A stretch of DNA of 64,000 nucleotides from an uncultured Cellvibrio sp. (GTDB taxonomy: Bacteria; Pseudomonadota; Gammaproteobacteria; Pseudomonadales; Cellvibrionaceae): the NCBI GenBank assembly GCA_946481095.1, contig CAMLML010000002.1:1-64000 (forward strand). The letters run 5' to 3'. A program made the position numbers and the translations under genes. The notes beneath the pieces are model-generated. The model was not told where the DNA came from. It made no database searches and saw only the letters and a program-made list of their open reading frames with translations. Position 1 is the stretch's first letter. The number at the start of each line of letters is the position of its first letter. This document shows, one piece after another, positions 56,082-64,000 of this stretch.

Positions 56082-56148
56082 TTTAATGAATAAATAATTT
56101 TATTGTGTGATATGGAATTTAAAACTAGAATCTACTTTTGTTAAAAAA

Positions 56149-56162
56149 TATCTAAATAGATA
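56149..56162. promoter_or_regulatory. 14-bp palindrome before rtcR
   Basis: TATCTAAATAGATA is symmetric except for its central AA, and a further TATCTAAATG lies just downstream at the rtcR start. It lies about 110 bp upstream of the rtcB promoter, so it is a candidate RtcR upstream activating sequence or an autoregulatory site. Confidence 0.45.
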
Positions 56163-56175
56163 GGAATATATCTAA

Positions 56176-57759
56176 ATGAATAATGTGGTGATTGGGTTTT
56201 TAGGGTCGAGGTTGGATCAGTTCGGCTTGGGTAAACGCCGTTGGACTCGATGGCGCCCTACGGTTTCCATAACTATGCATCCCGAGTTTCCAATTCAGGA
56301 ATACCTGTTGATGTATTTACCTGAGGACTCAGAACTATTGGAAGTAGTCATGAGAGATATGGCGGAGGTTTCTCCGAACACCAGAGTCATCCCGATACCG
56401 GTTCAGTGTGACGATCCTTGGGATTTTGAAGCGGTTTACAGTCGTATTCATGAAGTCGCCGCCGCGCAAACTTTCGATGTTGAAAAGAATAATTATTTTG
56501 TGAACATCACCACGGGGACACATGTGGTGCAGATTTGTTTATATCTGCTGACGGAAGCACATTATTTTCCCGGAAAATTATTGCAATCCTCGCCTGCAAA
56601 AGATGTAAAAGGCACATATCACATTATTGATCTGGATCTTTCCCGTTACGATCAAATTGCATCGCGTTTTGCAAAGGAATCACGCGATGCAGTGACTCAT
56701 CTCAAAAGTGGAATTCAAACACGCAATGCTGAATTCAACGCGTTGATTGAACAATTGGAACAGGTGTCCATTAAATCCAAAGCACCGATTTTACTTAATG
56801 GTCCAACGGGTGCAGGTAAATCACAATTAGCCAAACGCATTTATGAATTAAAAAAACAACGCGGACAATTGACAGGAAAATTGGTAGAAGTTAACTGCGC
56901 AACACTGCGCGGTGATAATGCCATGTCTGCATTATTTGGCCATGTGAAAGGAGCGTTTACCGGTGCCTTGAATGCGCGCACCGGTTTATTGCGCGAAGCG
57001 GATAAAGGTTTGTTGTTTCTGGATGAAATTGGCGAGCTGGGTCTTGATGAACAAGCCATGTTATTACGTGCAATTGAAGAAAAAATATTTACTCCTTTTG
57101 GCAGTGATCAAACAGTAGGTAGTGATTTTCAATTAATCGCGGGTACACATCGCGATTTATTTGATCTTGTACAAAAAGGATTATTCCGCGAAGACTTATT
57201 GGCGAGGATTAATTTATGGACTTATGAATTACCGTCGCTGCGTTACCGTATTGAAGATATTGAACCCAATATTGAACACGAATTAAAAAAATTTACGCAA
57301 CAGGCAGGTTATAAAGTTAGTTTTAACAAAGCCGCTAAAGAAAGTTATTTACAATTTGCCTATTCGCCACACGCGATCTGGCGCGCTAACTTTCGCGATT
57401 TGAATTCCAGTATTACGCGAATGGCGACTTTGGCAACAGGTGGGCGTATTACAGAAGAAATAGCTCAGGGTGAAATTATTCGTTTACAACAAGCCTGGCA
57501 GGGTTTTCAAAATAAAACCGAATCAACCGACAATTTGAACCAGTACTTGTCTTCAGAAGCCATCGCTGCATTGGATTTGTTTGATCGATTGCAATTGAGT
57601 CAGGTTATTCAAGTGTGTCAATCCAGTCGATCTATGGCAGAGGCTGGCAGGCGATTATTTGATGTGAGTCGGGATAAAAAATCCTCCAATAATGATTCGC
57701 ACAGGCTGAAACAGTATTTACAAAAATTCGGTTTGAACTTTCAGCAGATTATAAGTTAA
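56176..57759 (+). CDS. rtcR: RtcR sigma-54 activator with CARF-like sensor
   Basis: RtcR activates rtc genes when RNA with 2',3'-cyclic phosphate or cleaved tRNA is sensed. The 527-residue protein has an N-terminal CARF-like domain (residues 1 to about 170, with IGFLGSRLDQFGLGKRRWTRW and ITTGTHVVQICLYLLTEA), a central AAA+ domain with Walker A LNGPTGAGKS (about 208-216), the sigma-54 contact loop GAFTGA (259-264) and Walker B LLFLDEIGE, and a C-terminal helix-turn-helix. It diverges from rtcB. Confidence 0.95.
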   Translation: MNNVVIGFLGSRLDQFGLGKRRWTRWRPTVSITMHPEFPIQEYLLMYLPEDSELLEVVMRDMAEVSPNTRVIPIPVQCDDPWDFEAVYSRIHEVAAAQTFDVEKNNYFVNITTGTHVVQICLYLLTEAHYFPGKLLQSSPAKDVKGTYHIIDLDLSRYDQIASRFAKESRDAVTHLKSGIQTRNAEFNALIEQLEQVSIKSKAPILLNGPTGAGKSQLAKRIYELKKQRGQLTGKLVEVNCATLRGDNAMSALFGHVKGAFTGALNARTGLLREADKGLLFLDEIGELGLDEQAMLLRAIEEKIFTPFGSDQTVGSDFQLIAGTHRDLFDLVQKGLFREDLLARINLWTYELPSLRYRIEDIEPNIEHELKKFTQQAGYKVSFNKAAKESYLQFAYSPHAIWRANFRDLNSSITRMATLATGGRITEEIAQGEIIRLQQAWQGFQNKTESTDNLNQYLSSEAIAALDLFDRLQLSQVIQVCQSSRSMAEAGRRLFDVSRDKKSSNNDSHRLKQYLQKFGLNFQQIIS

Positions 57760-57995
57760 TCGTGATAAAAAATTTGTCGCATAAATATTGATTTTTAGGC
57801 AATGAACATTATTTTACAATCCAGGTAAAAGACGGGTGTTACACTTTTTTTGGCATGAGTGAAAAAAGATAATACAGGTGCCAATTTTTGTCTTTGTTAT
57901 ATCACAAGCCAAATTATCCATACCATTCAGTGTTATCTGATTTTTACGAATGTATGACAATAACCTCAATCTATTTAATTACCGGGAGTCGTAAA

Positions 57996-59021
57996 ATGAA
58001 AATATTCAAGCATTTATTTTTCAGTTTGACCTTGTTCATTACTTGCATTGCTAATCTTGTATTTGCACAAGCGAGTGGTAGTTACACGTTTACTATAACA
58101 GAAGGTACAGTAACGGTTACCCCGGCTTGGTGTCGCGTTAATCCCTGTGAGTCAACAAATGCTGTTATGAAAGGTAGTTTTTCTGCACAGATTTCCACAA
58201 CAGGCGATCAGATTTTATTTACATCATCCAGTATTTCCACTTCACCGAATGTCGATTTCCAGTTGCCTGCTGATCCTGATGAGGACAGCAATGGTGTTGT
58301 CAGGGATATCGCATTTACTTTTACCGGTGATGCGATTAAAGCAAAAGGCACAGTAGATTCACGCGCATTTGATGGGCCGTTGGTGGAATATCAGTTTGTT
58401 GCCAAAACCGCAATAAATTCGCAAGTGTTCACTGCACGCCCTGATTATCGCAAGTGTGTATCACCTTTGTGTGGCGGATATTTTGTCAAACTGGTGAATC
58501 AAAAGTTAACTCGCTGTGCAGACGGTAGTTTGCAATCAGAGTGTTATGTCGCTTCGGTTGTTTATGGTGATGGTGTAATTAATGCCGGTGCTTCATCATT
58601 CGCAAATAAAACACCACTTTTGCTGATAGGCGCAATATCGCCAAAAGTTTACGAGGGATTTGGTAATCTCGGACTATTTGTTGCGAAAGAAGCCTATCGT
58701 TCAGCTACGCAAAATACTGCATCAGGTAATTTTTATGGTGTGACTAATAATGGCATCATGTGTATCACCACACCTTGTTTTAGCTATGATGAAATTTTGC
58801 TGAACAGTACAAACCGTATCACCAAATTGTCAGATGTGAATTTGGAAATGTCCGGTGCTTCACCTGATGATATTGCTCATGCATATGAGCTGATGGCAAA
58901 TGGTGCAACACTTTATGCGGCTGGTAAAAATCAAAAATACCAAGGGTTTGCCGGAGTGGGTGTGAGGTTGGTTGCCCAGCAATTCTATTTGCCGATTAAA
59001 CCAACTGCAGGTAGAAATTAA
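57996..59021 (+). CDS. Secreted hypothetical protein with DUF6748-like region
   Basis: The 341-residue protein has a signal peptide (MKIFKHLFFSLTLFITCIAN, cleavage near VFA) and ATG 57996 with GGGAG ahead. Its middle contains RPDYRKCVSPLCGGYFVKLV and TRCADGSLQSECYVASVVYG, a cysteine-rich motif shared with a family I recall as DUF6748. The two halves (CRVNPC and MCITTPCFSY) have paired cysteines. A terminator follows at 59051. Function is unknown. Confidence 0.7.
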   Translation: MKIFKHLFFSLTLFITCIANLVFAQASGSYTFTITEGTVTVTPAWCRVNPCESTNAVMKGSFSAQISTTGDQILFTSSSISTSPNVDFQLPADPDEDSNGVVRDIAFTFTGDAIKAKGTVDSRAFDGPLVEYQFVAKTAINSQVFTARPDYRKCVSPLCGGYFVKLVNQKLTRCADGSLQSECYVASVVYGDGVINAGASSFANKTPLLLIGAISPKVYEGFGNLGLFVAKEAYRSATQNTASGNFYGVTNNGIMCITTPCFSYDEILLNSTNRITKLSDVNLEMSGASPDDIAHAYELMANGATLYAAGKNQKYQGFAGVGVRLVAQQFYLPIKPTAGRN

Positions 59022-59050
59022 AGTGGCGTAAGTAAAACCCGTTCGTTATA

Positions 59051-59080
59051 AAAGCACCATGCAAATGGTGCTTTTTTATT
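59051..59080 (+). terminator. Rho-independent terminator
   Basis: A 10-bp stem AAAGCACCAT / ATGGTGCTTT (59051-59060 and 59065-59074) with loop GCAA is followed by TTT and A/T-rich sequence, 29 nt after the preceding stop. Confidence 0.88.
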
Positions 59081-59103
59081 TGTAGCCTGCTTTAAAATTC
59101 TTA

Positions 59104-59117
59104 ACATGTATACAAGT
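59104..59117. promoter_or_regulatory. Candidate operator before the alpha-glucuronidase
   Basis: ACATGTATACAAGT is a near-palindrome around TGTATACA. GntR-family regulators of the ExuR/UxuR type bind similar TTGTATACAA-like sites, so this may control glucuronate use, but it is a short pattern and could be chance. Confidence 0.3.
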
Positions 59118-59158
59118 GATATACTTGGCATACTCATCTCTTAAAAATCACTTTTGGC

Positions 59159-61360
59159 ATGGCTATGAAAATAAAAAATATTTTATGTTTGTTATCTTGT
59201 TGTCTTTTGGCTGTATTAACCCCGGCGAATGCCGAAGATGGTTATGAAATGTGGTTACGCTATACCCCGGTAGCTGATCAGAAATTACTGGGTGAATATA
59301 AAAAGGCCGTTGATCGGTTGGTAGTTGAAGGACAATCACCGCAAGTTTCAGTGGTAATCAATGAATTGGAGCGTGGTTTGAGTGGTTTGTTGGGTCAACC
59401 TGTCAAACACTTGGCTTATAAAAAAGGCTCGGGTACTTTGTTGGTAGGCACACCAGCCGGGTCGGTTTTGATTCGTGATTTGATTTCGAGTGAAGAATTA
59501 AAAAGTTTGGGTGATGAAGGTTATTTGATTCGCAATCTGAAATTGAATAAAAGAGATACATTGGTCATAGCGGCCAACACAGATACTGCTCTCATTTACG
59601 GCACATTTCATTTTTTACGTTTGATACAAACGCATCAGTCACTAACAAATCTTTCGATTATTTCAAAACCGAAATTGCAATATCGTGTGGTTAATCATTG
59701 GGATAATTTAAATCGAATCGTTGAGCGAGGTTACGCAGGTTTGTCGCTGTGGGATTGGGGCACTTTACCTGAATATAAAAACCCCCGTTATCTTGATTAT
59801 GCACGAATCAATGCATCGCTCGGCATTAATGGTACTGTATTAAATAATGTGAATGCAGATCCGCGCATGTTGAGCGATCAGTTTTTAATTAAAGCAGCAG
59901 CTTTGGCAGACGTTTTTCGTCCTTATGGCATCAAATTATATTTGTCGTTGAACTACAATGCACCACGCGGTTTTGGTGATTTGGACACGGCTGATCCATT
60001 GGATCCGCGTGTGCGTGAATGGTGGAAAAAACGTGTCGAAAAAATTTATTCCTACATTCCCGATTTTGGTGGGTTTTTGGTAAAAGCAGATTCGGAGGGG
60101 CAGCCTGGCCCGCAAGGTTATGGGCGTAATCATGCGGACGGAGCCAATATGCTGGCTGAAGCTGTCAAGCCTTATGGCGGTGTTATTTTCTGGCGGGCAT
60201 TTGTTTATCATCCTGATATAGGTGACAGGTTTCGTGGTGCTTATGATGAATTCAAACCACTGGATGGAAAATTTGCAGAAAATGTGATTTTACAAATTAA
60301 AAATGGCCCAATTGATTTTCAACCTCGCGAGCCTTTTTCACCTTTATTCGCCGCAATGGAAAAAACCAATATGATGATGGAGTTTCAGGTGACACAAGAA
60401 TATTTTGGTTTTAATACGCATCTGGCTTATCAGGGAACTTTGTTTGAAGAATCTCTGCGTACTGATACTTATGCAAAAGGCAACAAAGCGGAAATTGGTG
60501 ATGTTCTGCAAGGAAAAATATTTAATCCTTCACGCACTGGAATGGCAGCGGTTATCAATCCCGGTACGGATCGTAATTGGACAGGGCATCCCTTTGTACA
60601 ATCAAGCTGGTATGCATTTGGTCGTTTTGCCTGGGATCATCGATTAACAGCAGAAACCATTGCAGATGAATGGTCACGTATGACTTTTACCAATGACAAA
60701 GTGGCATTGGATTTGTTGAAAAAAATTATGATGGTGTCACGCGAAGCGGGTGTAAATTATCGCAGCCCATTAGGTTTAACGCACTTGTATTCACAGGGGG
60801 ATCATTATGGTCCTGCACCCTGGACAAACGATATGCCGCGTGCTGATTGGAATGCAGATTATTATCATCGCGCTGATGCAAAAGGGTTGGGTTTTGATCG
60901 TACCAAAACCGGCTCAAATGCGATCGCACAATATCCAAAATCGCTGGCAGATATTTATGGCGATTTACATCAGGTTCCGGAAGATTTAATGCTATGGTTT
61001 CATCATGTGAATTGGGATCACAAAATGAAATCGGGCCGAACACTTTGGGATGAATTGGTACATAAATATTACCAGGGTGTTGAACAAGTTCGCCAAATGC
61101 AGAAAGAGTGGGATCAACTTGAAGGTAAAATTGATGCTGATCGTTTTGCTCATGTAAAAGCCCTGTTAAAAATCCAGGAGAGCGAAGCTGTTCGCTGGCG
61201 CGATTCCTGTGTGGTTTACTTTCAAAGTATTTCCAAAAAACCAATTGCTGACGGATTGGAAAAACCGGCACATGATCTAGAGTATTACAAGAAGCTGGCG
61301 AGAATTCTTTATGTGCCTGATCCGTGGCATCCGGCGGGGAACTCGCGTGAGTTGAAATAA
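59159..61360 (+). CDS. glcA67A: Alpha-glucuronidase GH67 (GlcA67A-like)
   Basis: This enzyme removes 4-O-methyl-glucuronic acid from glucuronoxylan oligosaccharides. The 733-residue protein has a signal peptide (residues 1-25, cleavage near ANA) and matches the C. japonicus enzyme over its whole length. By alignment from memory with that enzyme's E292, D365 and E393, the catalytic acid is Glu313 ([12 protein letters not shown]), and Asp386 ([10 protein letters not shown]) and Glu414 (VTQEYFGF) complete the triad. Further signature segments are [34 protein letters not shown] and DDLPRADW-type ([14 protein letters not shown]). A candidate operator is seen upstream. Confidence 0.96.
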   Translation: MAMKIKNILCLLSCCLLAVLTPANAEDGYEMWLRYTPVADQKLLGEYKKAVDRLVVEGQSPQVSVVINELERGLSGLLGQPVKHLAYKKGSGTLLVGTPAGSVLIRDLISSEELKSLGDEGYLIRNLKLNKRDTLVIAANTDTALIYGTFHFLRLIQTHQSLTNLSIISKPKLQYRVVNHWDNLNRIVERGYAGLSLWDWGTLPEYKNPRYLDYARINASLGINGTVLNNVNADPRMLSDQFLIKAAALADVFRPYGIKLYLSLNYNAPRGFGDLDTADPLDPRVREWWKKRVEKIYSYIPDFGGFLVKADSEGQPGPQGYGRNHADGANMLAEAVKPYGGVIFWRAFVYHPDIGDRFRGAYDEFKPLDGKFAENVILQIKNGPIDFQPREPFSPLFAAMEKTNMMMEFQVTQEYFGFNTHLAYQGTLFEESLRTDTYAKGNKAEIGDVLQGKIFNPSRTGMAAVINPGTDRNWTGHPFVQSSWYAFGRFAWDHRLTAETIADEWSRMTFTNDKVALDLLKKIMMVSREAGVNYRSPLGLTHLYSQGDHYGPAPWTNDMPRADWNADYYHRADAKGLGFDRTKTGSNAIAQYPKSLADIYGDLHQVPEDLMLWFHHVNWDHKMKSGRTLWDELVHKYYQGVEQVRQMQKEWDQLEGKIDADRFAHVKALLKIQESEAVRWRDSCVVYFQSISKKPIADGLEKPAHDLEYYKKLARILYVPDPWHPAGNSRELK

Positions 61361-61362
61361 AA

Positions 61363-61402
61363 GACCCACCCTAACCCGTCCCTGGTAAGAAGGGCGGGGG
61401 TC
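61363..61402. repeat. Remnant of the family A repeat
   Basis: GACCCACCCTAACCCGTCCC...GGGCGGGGGTC, one arm pair of the family A element, starting 3 nt after the GH67 stop. Confidence 0.7.
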
Positions 61403-61429
61403 AACACAAACAAAAAACGAGGCAAAAAA

Positions 61430-62245
61430 ATGAAAAAACAAATCAGCATTCTAATATTGGGTCTTTTGGCGACTGGTTTTGCATTCGCCGATGCGTCAAA
61501 TTTCAAGTGGCCGAAAGGTAAAAAAGCAGCAGTTAATCTGGCATATGATGATGCGTTGAGTTCACAGTTGGATATTGCGATTCCTGCATTGAATAAATAC
61601 GGATTCAAGGGATCTTTCTATATCCCCATAGGTAGCGATACAGTTGCAAAACGATTGCCGGACTGGAGAGCTGCTGCAAAAAAAGGGCATGAACTTGCCA
61701 ATCACAGTTTGTTTCACCAATGTTCAAAAACAGGCCCGGGGCGTGAGTGGGTAATGGATGATCATAATCTTGATACTATGAGTGTTGGTCAAATGAGAGA
61801 GCAGGTCGTTCTTGCCAATGTCGTGCTGCATGCAATTGATGGGAAAACAGAAAGAACTTACACCGCTCCTTGCATTGATTCAAAAGCGGGTGGTGAAAAT
61901 TATATTGATGCGGTGAAATCCGAATTTGTTGCGATCAAATTATCAGGCGGTGGTGTGACTGCCGATATGCAAACGGTTGATCCCTACAACGTCAGCGTTG
62001 ATTTCCCGCAGGATCAAACTGCAGACAGACTGATTGCGTTGGTAAAAGAGGCCGCTGAAAAAGGCACCATGGTGAATTTTACTTTTCATGGTGTTGGCGG
62101 CGATCATATAGTGACAAGTGCAAAAGCGCATGAAGATTTACTGAAATATTTGGCGGACAACAAGGATATTTACTGGGTAGATACTTTTGTGAATATCATG
62201 AAATATGTGAAAGAAGAGCAGAAGCAATCAGAACAGAAAAAATAA
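61430..62245 (+). CDS. Secreted polysaccharide deacetylase (CE4-like)
   Basis: The 271-residue protein has a signal peptide (MKKQISILILGLLATGFAFA) and a polysaccharide-deacetylase fold with NLAYDDALSSQLDIAIPAL (Asp pair), ELANHSLFHQCSKTGP (His pair) and FTFHGVGGDHIVTS near the C terminus. Relatives deacetylate chitin, xylan or peptidoglycan. It lies 69 nt after the alpha-glucuronidase, so a joint role in plant xylan breakdown (acetyl-xylan) is plausible. Confidence 0.88.
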   Translation: MKKQISILILGLLATGFAFADASNFKWPKGKKAAVNLAYDDALSSQLDIAIPALNKYGFKGSFYIPIGSDTVAKRLPDWRAAAKKGHELANHSLFHQCSKTGPGREWVMDDHNLDTMSVGQMREQVVLANVVLHAIDGKTERTYTAPCIDSKAGGENYIDAVKSEFVAIKLSGGGVTADMQTVDPYNVSVDFPQDQTADRLIALVKEAAEKGTMVNFTFHGVGGDHIVTSAKAHEDLLKYLADNKDIYWVDTFVNIMKYVKEEQKQSEQKK

Positions 62246-62254
62246 TTTTAATAT

Positions 62255-62317
62255 CGTCATTCCTGCGAAAGCAGGAATCCATAATTTCTGTGGATACCCG
62301 CCTTCGCAGGTATGACA
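62255..62317. repeat. Pair of REP-like palindromes (family B)
   Basis: CGTCATTCCTGCGAAAGCAGGAATCC (62255-62280) and an inverted related copy TGGATACCCGCCTTCGCAGGTATGACAC (about 62290-62317), a BIME-like arrangement between the deacetylase gene and yhbY. Confidence 0.85.
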
Positions 62318-62350
62318 CTAGTTGATGTTGGGTATCCACCCCGCGACAAC

Positions 62351-62656
62351 TCATCCGCGCAAAATATTCGACAATTTTGGATTGGGCTTTTTATTGGGTC
62401 TATAAAGTAAAACAACTTTGCCAATTTCCTGAATCAGTTCAACATTGGGCAACTGGATCAATTCAGCCACTAACTCTTTACGATCTTCTCGCTCTGGTAT
62501 AGCAAGTTTGACTTTAATCAGCTCGTGGTCATCAAGAGCGCGATTAAGTTCTGTAATAACATTACTGCTCAATCCATTGCCAGCTATAGTGACTATGGGG
62601 TTGAGCTTGTGGCCAATAGTTCGGAATTGTTTTTTGCGATCTGTGCTAAGGGGCAT
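62351..62656 (-). CDS. yhbY: Ribosome-associated CRM-domain RNA-binding protein YhbY
   Basis: YhbY binds the 50S precursor. The 101-residue protein starts MPLSTDRKKQFRTIGHKLNP and has the CRM fold with IVTIAGNGLSSNVITELNRA, HELIKVKLAIPEREDRKELV and IQEIGKVVLLYRPN. ATG 62656 was chosen over an upstream in-frame start (62770). It is divergent from ftsH. In many gammaproteobacteria rlmE (ftsJ) lies between yhbY and ftsH; here it does not. Confidence 0.93.
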   Translation of the reverse strand: MPLSTDRKKQFRTIGHKLNPIVTIAGNGLSSNVITELNRALDDHELIKVKLAIPEREDRKELVAELIQLPNVELIQEIGKVVLLYRPNKKPNPKLSNILRG

Positions 62657-62833
62657 GGGGATGTTCCAGTATGAATAACAAAAGTTTGCGCATTTTACAC
62701 AGATGCGGTGCAATACTGTGATTAGATGAGCTTGTATTTGCGAGCCAAAGCCCCATATCCTAAGGGGCATGGGAGACCTGATCGGCTAATTGTTTGTAAA
62801 TTGATCGTATTGACGTGTTAAGAGGATGAATTC

Positions 62834-64000
62834 TTGAACGATATATCTAAAAACCTGCTGTTGTGGGTGTTGGTGTTGCTGGTAGTTGTCAGCCTTTTCA
62901 GAAGCCTGGGAAACAATGAACCTGCATCGAGTATGTCCTATTCTGATTTTTTGTCAGCTGTGCGCGATAATCGTGTCACTAATGTATTGATTGAACCTGA
63001 AGTTATTACAGGTCAGTTGTCTGACAACTCTGAATTTACTGTGTTACGCCCGGATGTGTTTGATTTTAAATTAGTAGATGACTTATATAATCATGGCGTA
63101 AAAATCAACGCCAAAAAAACTGAACGTCCCGGCTTTTTTTCCAATCTCCTGATTTCTATTGCCCCTGTGCTGATTATCCTCGCCATCTTCTGGTTCTTTA
63201 TGCGTCAGATGCAGGGTGGTGCTGGTGGTAAAGGCGGTCCAATGAGTTTTGGCCGCAGCAAGGCACGCCTGTTGGGTGAAGATCAAATCAAAACTACTTT
63301 TGCGGATGTGGCCGGTGTTGATGAAGCCAAAGAAGAAGTGCAGGAATTGGTGCAATACTTGCGCGACCCTTCCAAGTTTCAAAAGCTGGGTGGCAAAATT
63401 CCTCGCGGTGTACTGATGGTAGGCCCTCCTGGTACAGGTAAAACCCTGCTGGCAAAAGCTATTGCTGGCGAAGCCAAAGTGCCTTTCTTCTCTATTTCCG
63501 GTTCTGACTTTGTTGAGATGTTTGTTGGCGTGGGTGCCAGCCGCGTGCGCGACATGTTTGATCAAGCGAAAAAACAATCGCCTTGTATAGTATTTATTGA
63601 TGAGATAGATGCTGTGGGTCGTCACCGTGGCGGTGGTCACGGTGGTGGTCATGATGAACGTGAGCAAACCTTGAACCAGTTGTTGGTGGAGATGGACGGT
63701 TTTGAAGGTAATGATGGTGTGATCATTATTGCGGCTACTAACCGTGCTGATGTTCTTGACCGCGCACTGTTGCGTCCTGGTCGTTTTGATCGTCAGGTTT
63801 ATGTGGGCTTGCCGGACATTCGTGGTCGTGAGCAAATCCTTAAAGTGCACATGCGCAAAGTTCCGCTGGAAGATCGTGTCAGTGCTTCGATTATCGCGCG
63901 AGGAACCCCTGGTTTTTCCGGTGCAGAATTGGCGAATCTGGTCAATGAAGCAGCACTGATGGCAGCTCGCTCAAACAAACGTTTGGTGACCATGGAAGAC
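62834..64000 (+). CDS. ftsH: ATP-dependent zinc metalloprotease FtsH (partial, cut by window edge)
   Basis: FtsH is the inner-membrane AAA+ protease that degrades LpxC, sigma-32 and misassembled membrane proteins. The 389 codons in the window encode an N-terminal membrane helix ([19 protein letters not shown]), a periplasmic domain, a second helix ([18 protein letters not shown]) and the AAA+ domain with [20 protein letters not shown], Walker [19 protein letters not shown], Walker [14 protein letters not shown] and the SRH ([20 protein letters not shown]). The start is a TTG at 62834 with AGAGGA 8 nt ahead; no in-frame ATG precedes it. Confidence 0.97.
   Translation, partial: MNDISKNLLLWVLVLLVVVSLFRSLGNNEPASSMSYSDFLSAVRDNRVTNVLIEPEVITGQLSDNSEFTVLRPDVFDFKLVDDLYNHGVKINAKKTERPGFFSNLLISIAPVLIILAIFWFFMRQMQGGAGGKGGPMSFGRSKARLLGEDQIKTTFADVAGVDEAKEEVQELVQYLRDPSKFQKLGGKIPRGVLMVGPPGTGKTLLAKAIAGEAKVPFFSISGSDFVEMFVGVGASRVRDMFDQAKKQSPCIVFIDEIDAVGRHRGGGHGGGHDEREQTLNQLLVEMDGFEGNDGVIIIAATNRADVLDRALLRPGRFDRQVYVGLPDIRGREQILKVHMRKVPLEDRVSASIIARGTPGFSGAELANLVNEAALMAARSNKRLVTMED

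Noticed and set aside
60726..61271. 181-codon frame antisense to the alpha-glucuronidase
   Set aside because: The sense strand encodes a strongly conserved enzyme; no independent signal for the antisense frame.

Overview
The window looks like a chromosomal segment of a Cellvibrio-like gammaproteobacterium. The first 9 kb read leftward and carry the pseudomonad-type block dsbD-aroQ-accB-accC-prmA-(zinc-ribbon/DUF3426)-dusB-fis. The protein at 59159-61360 is a near-complete match, as I remember that enzyme, to the secreted GH67 alpha-glucuronidase of Cellvibrio japonicus, with all three catalytic acids aligned. Housekeeping genes (carA, carB, greA, trxB, purE, purK, yhbY, ftsH) alternate with accessory blocks. 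I see no insertion-sequence transposase, prophage, rRNA or CRISPR array. Two families of short palindromic repeats are scattered through intergenic DNA.

Layout. 1-9078: fis, dusB, a diheme lipoprotein inserted into the conserved block, DUF3426 protein, prmA, accCB, aroQ, dsbD. 9240-16956: an envelope block with a lipoprotein, a phosphate-binding-like/OmpA fusion, a predicted outer-membrane barrel, a secreted Ser/Thr/Asn-rich protein, and an ECF sigma/anti-sigma/lipoprotein operon divergent from a subtilisin-like protease. 17049-18698: DUF808 and DUF4240 genes. 19005-24026: carA-carB-greA. 24221-37664: a surface-glycan block with a Stealth phosphotransferase, a GT28 glycosyltransferase, an LtaS-like enzyme, a kinase fused to a glycosidase-like domain, a YejM-like sulfatase-fold protein, a TagD-like cytidylyltransferase, a TagB/F-like polymerase, an ATP-grasp protein, GT2 and GT9. 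37673-48283: trxB, a nitrate-type ABC transporter pair without its ATPase, small genes, a DUF3857 transglutaminase pair, purK-purE and an LpxL-type acyltransferase. 48534-52599: DUF481 barrel, a hypothetical, and a PQQ sugar dehydrogenase/diheme lipoprotein with a serine-repeat linker. 52831-57759: the RNA-repair locus (slipin, tRNA-like RNA, rtcB, divergent rtcR). 57996-62245: a secreted hypothetical, GH67 alpha-glucuronidase and a polysaccharide deacetylase. 62351-64000: yhbY and the start of ftsH.

How the genes work together. The RNA-repair locus has a complete sigma-54 logic: an RtcR activator with a CARF-like sensor, a palindrome next to rtcR, a full-match IHF site, a full -24/-12 promoter, then rtcB, a tRNA-shaped non-coding RNA, a very short ORF and slipin, closed by a terminator. 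The tRNA-like RNA has intact D, anticodon and T arms and an encoded CCA but a broken acceptor stem, so it looks more like a tRNA mimic than a translating tRNA. This is the strongest candidate for an under-described system in the window.

The ECF locus carries two back-to-back promoters of identical form (GGAAT-N16-CGTT), one for the sigma operon and one for the protease, and a third similar site (N17) before the secreted protein/outer-membrane barrel pair. This suggests a small self-contained envelope regulon. The glycan block combines teichoic-acid-type chemistry (CDP-glycerol formation and glycerophosphate transfer) with LPS-core-type enzymes, suggesting a glycerophosphate-decorated surface glycan in a Gram-negative cell.
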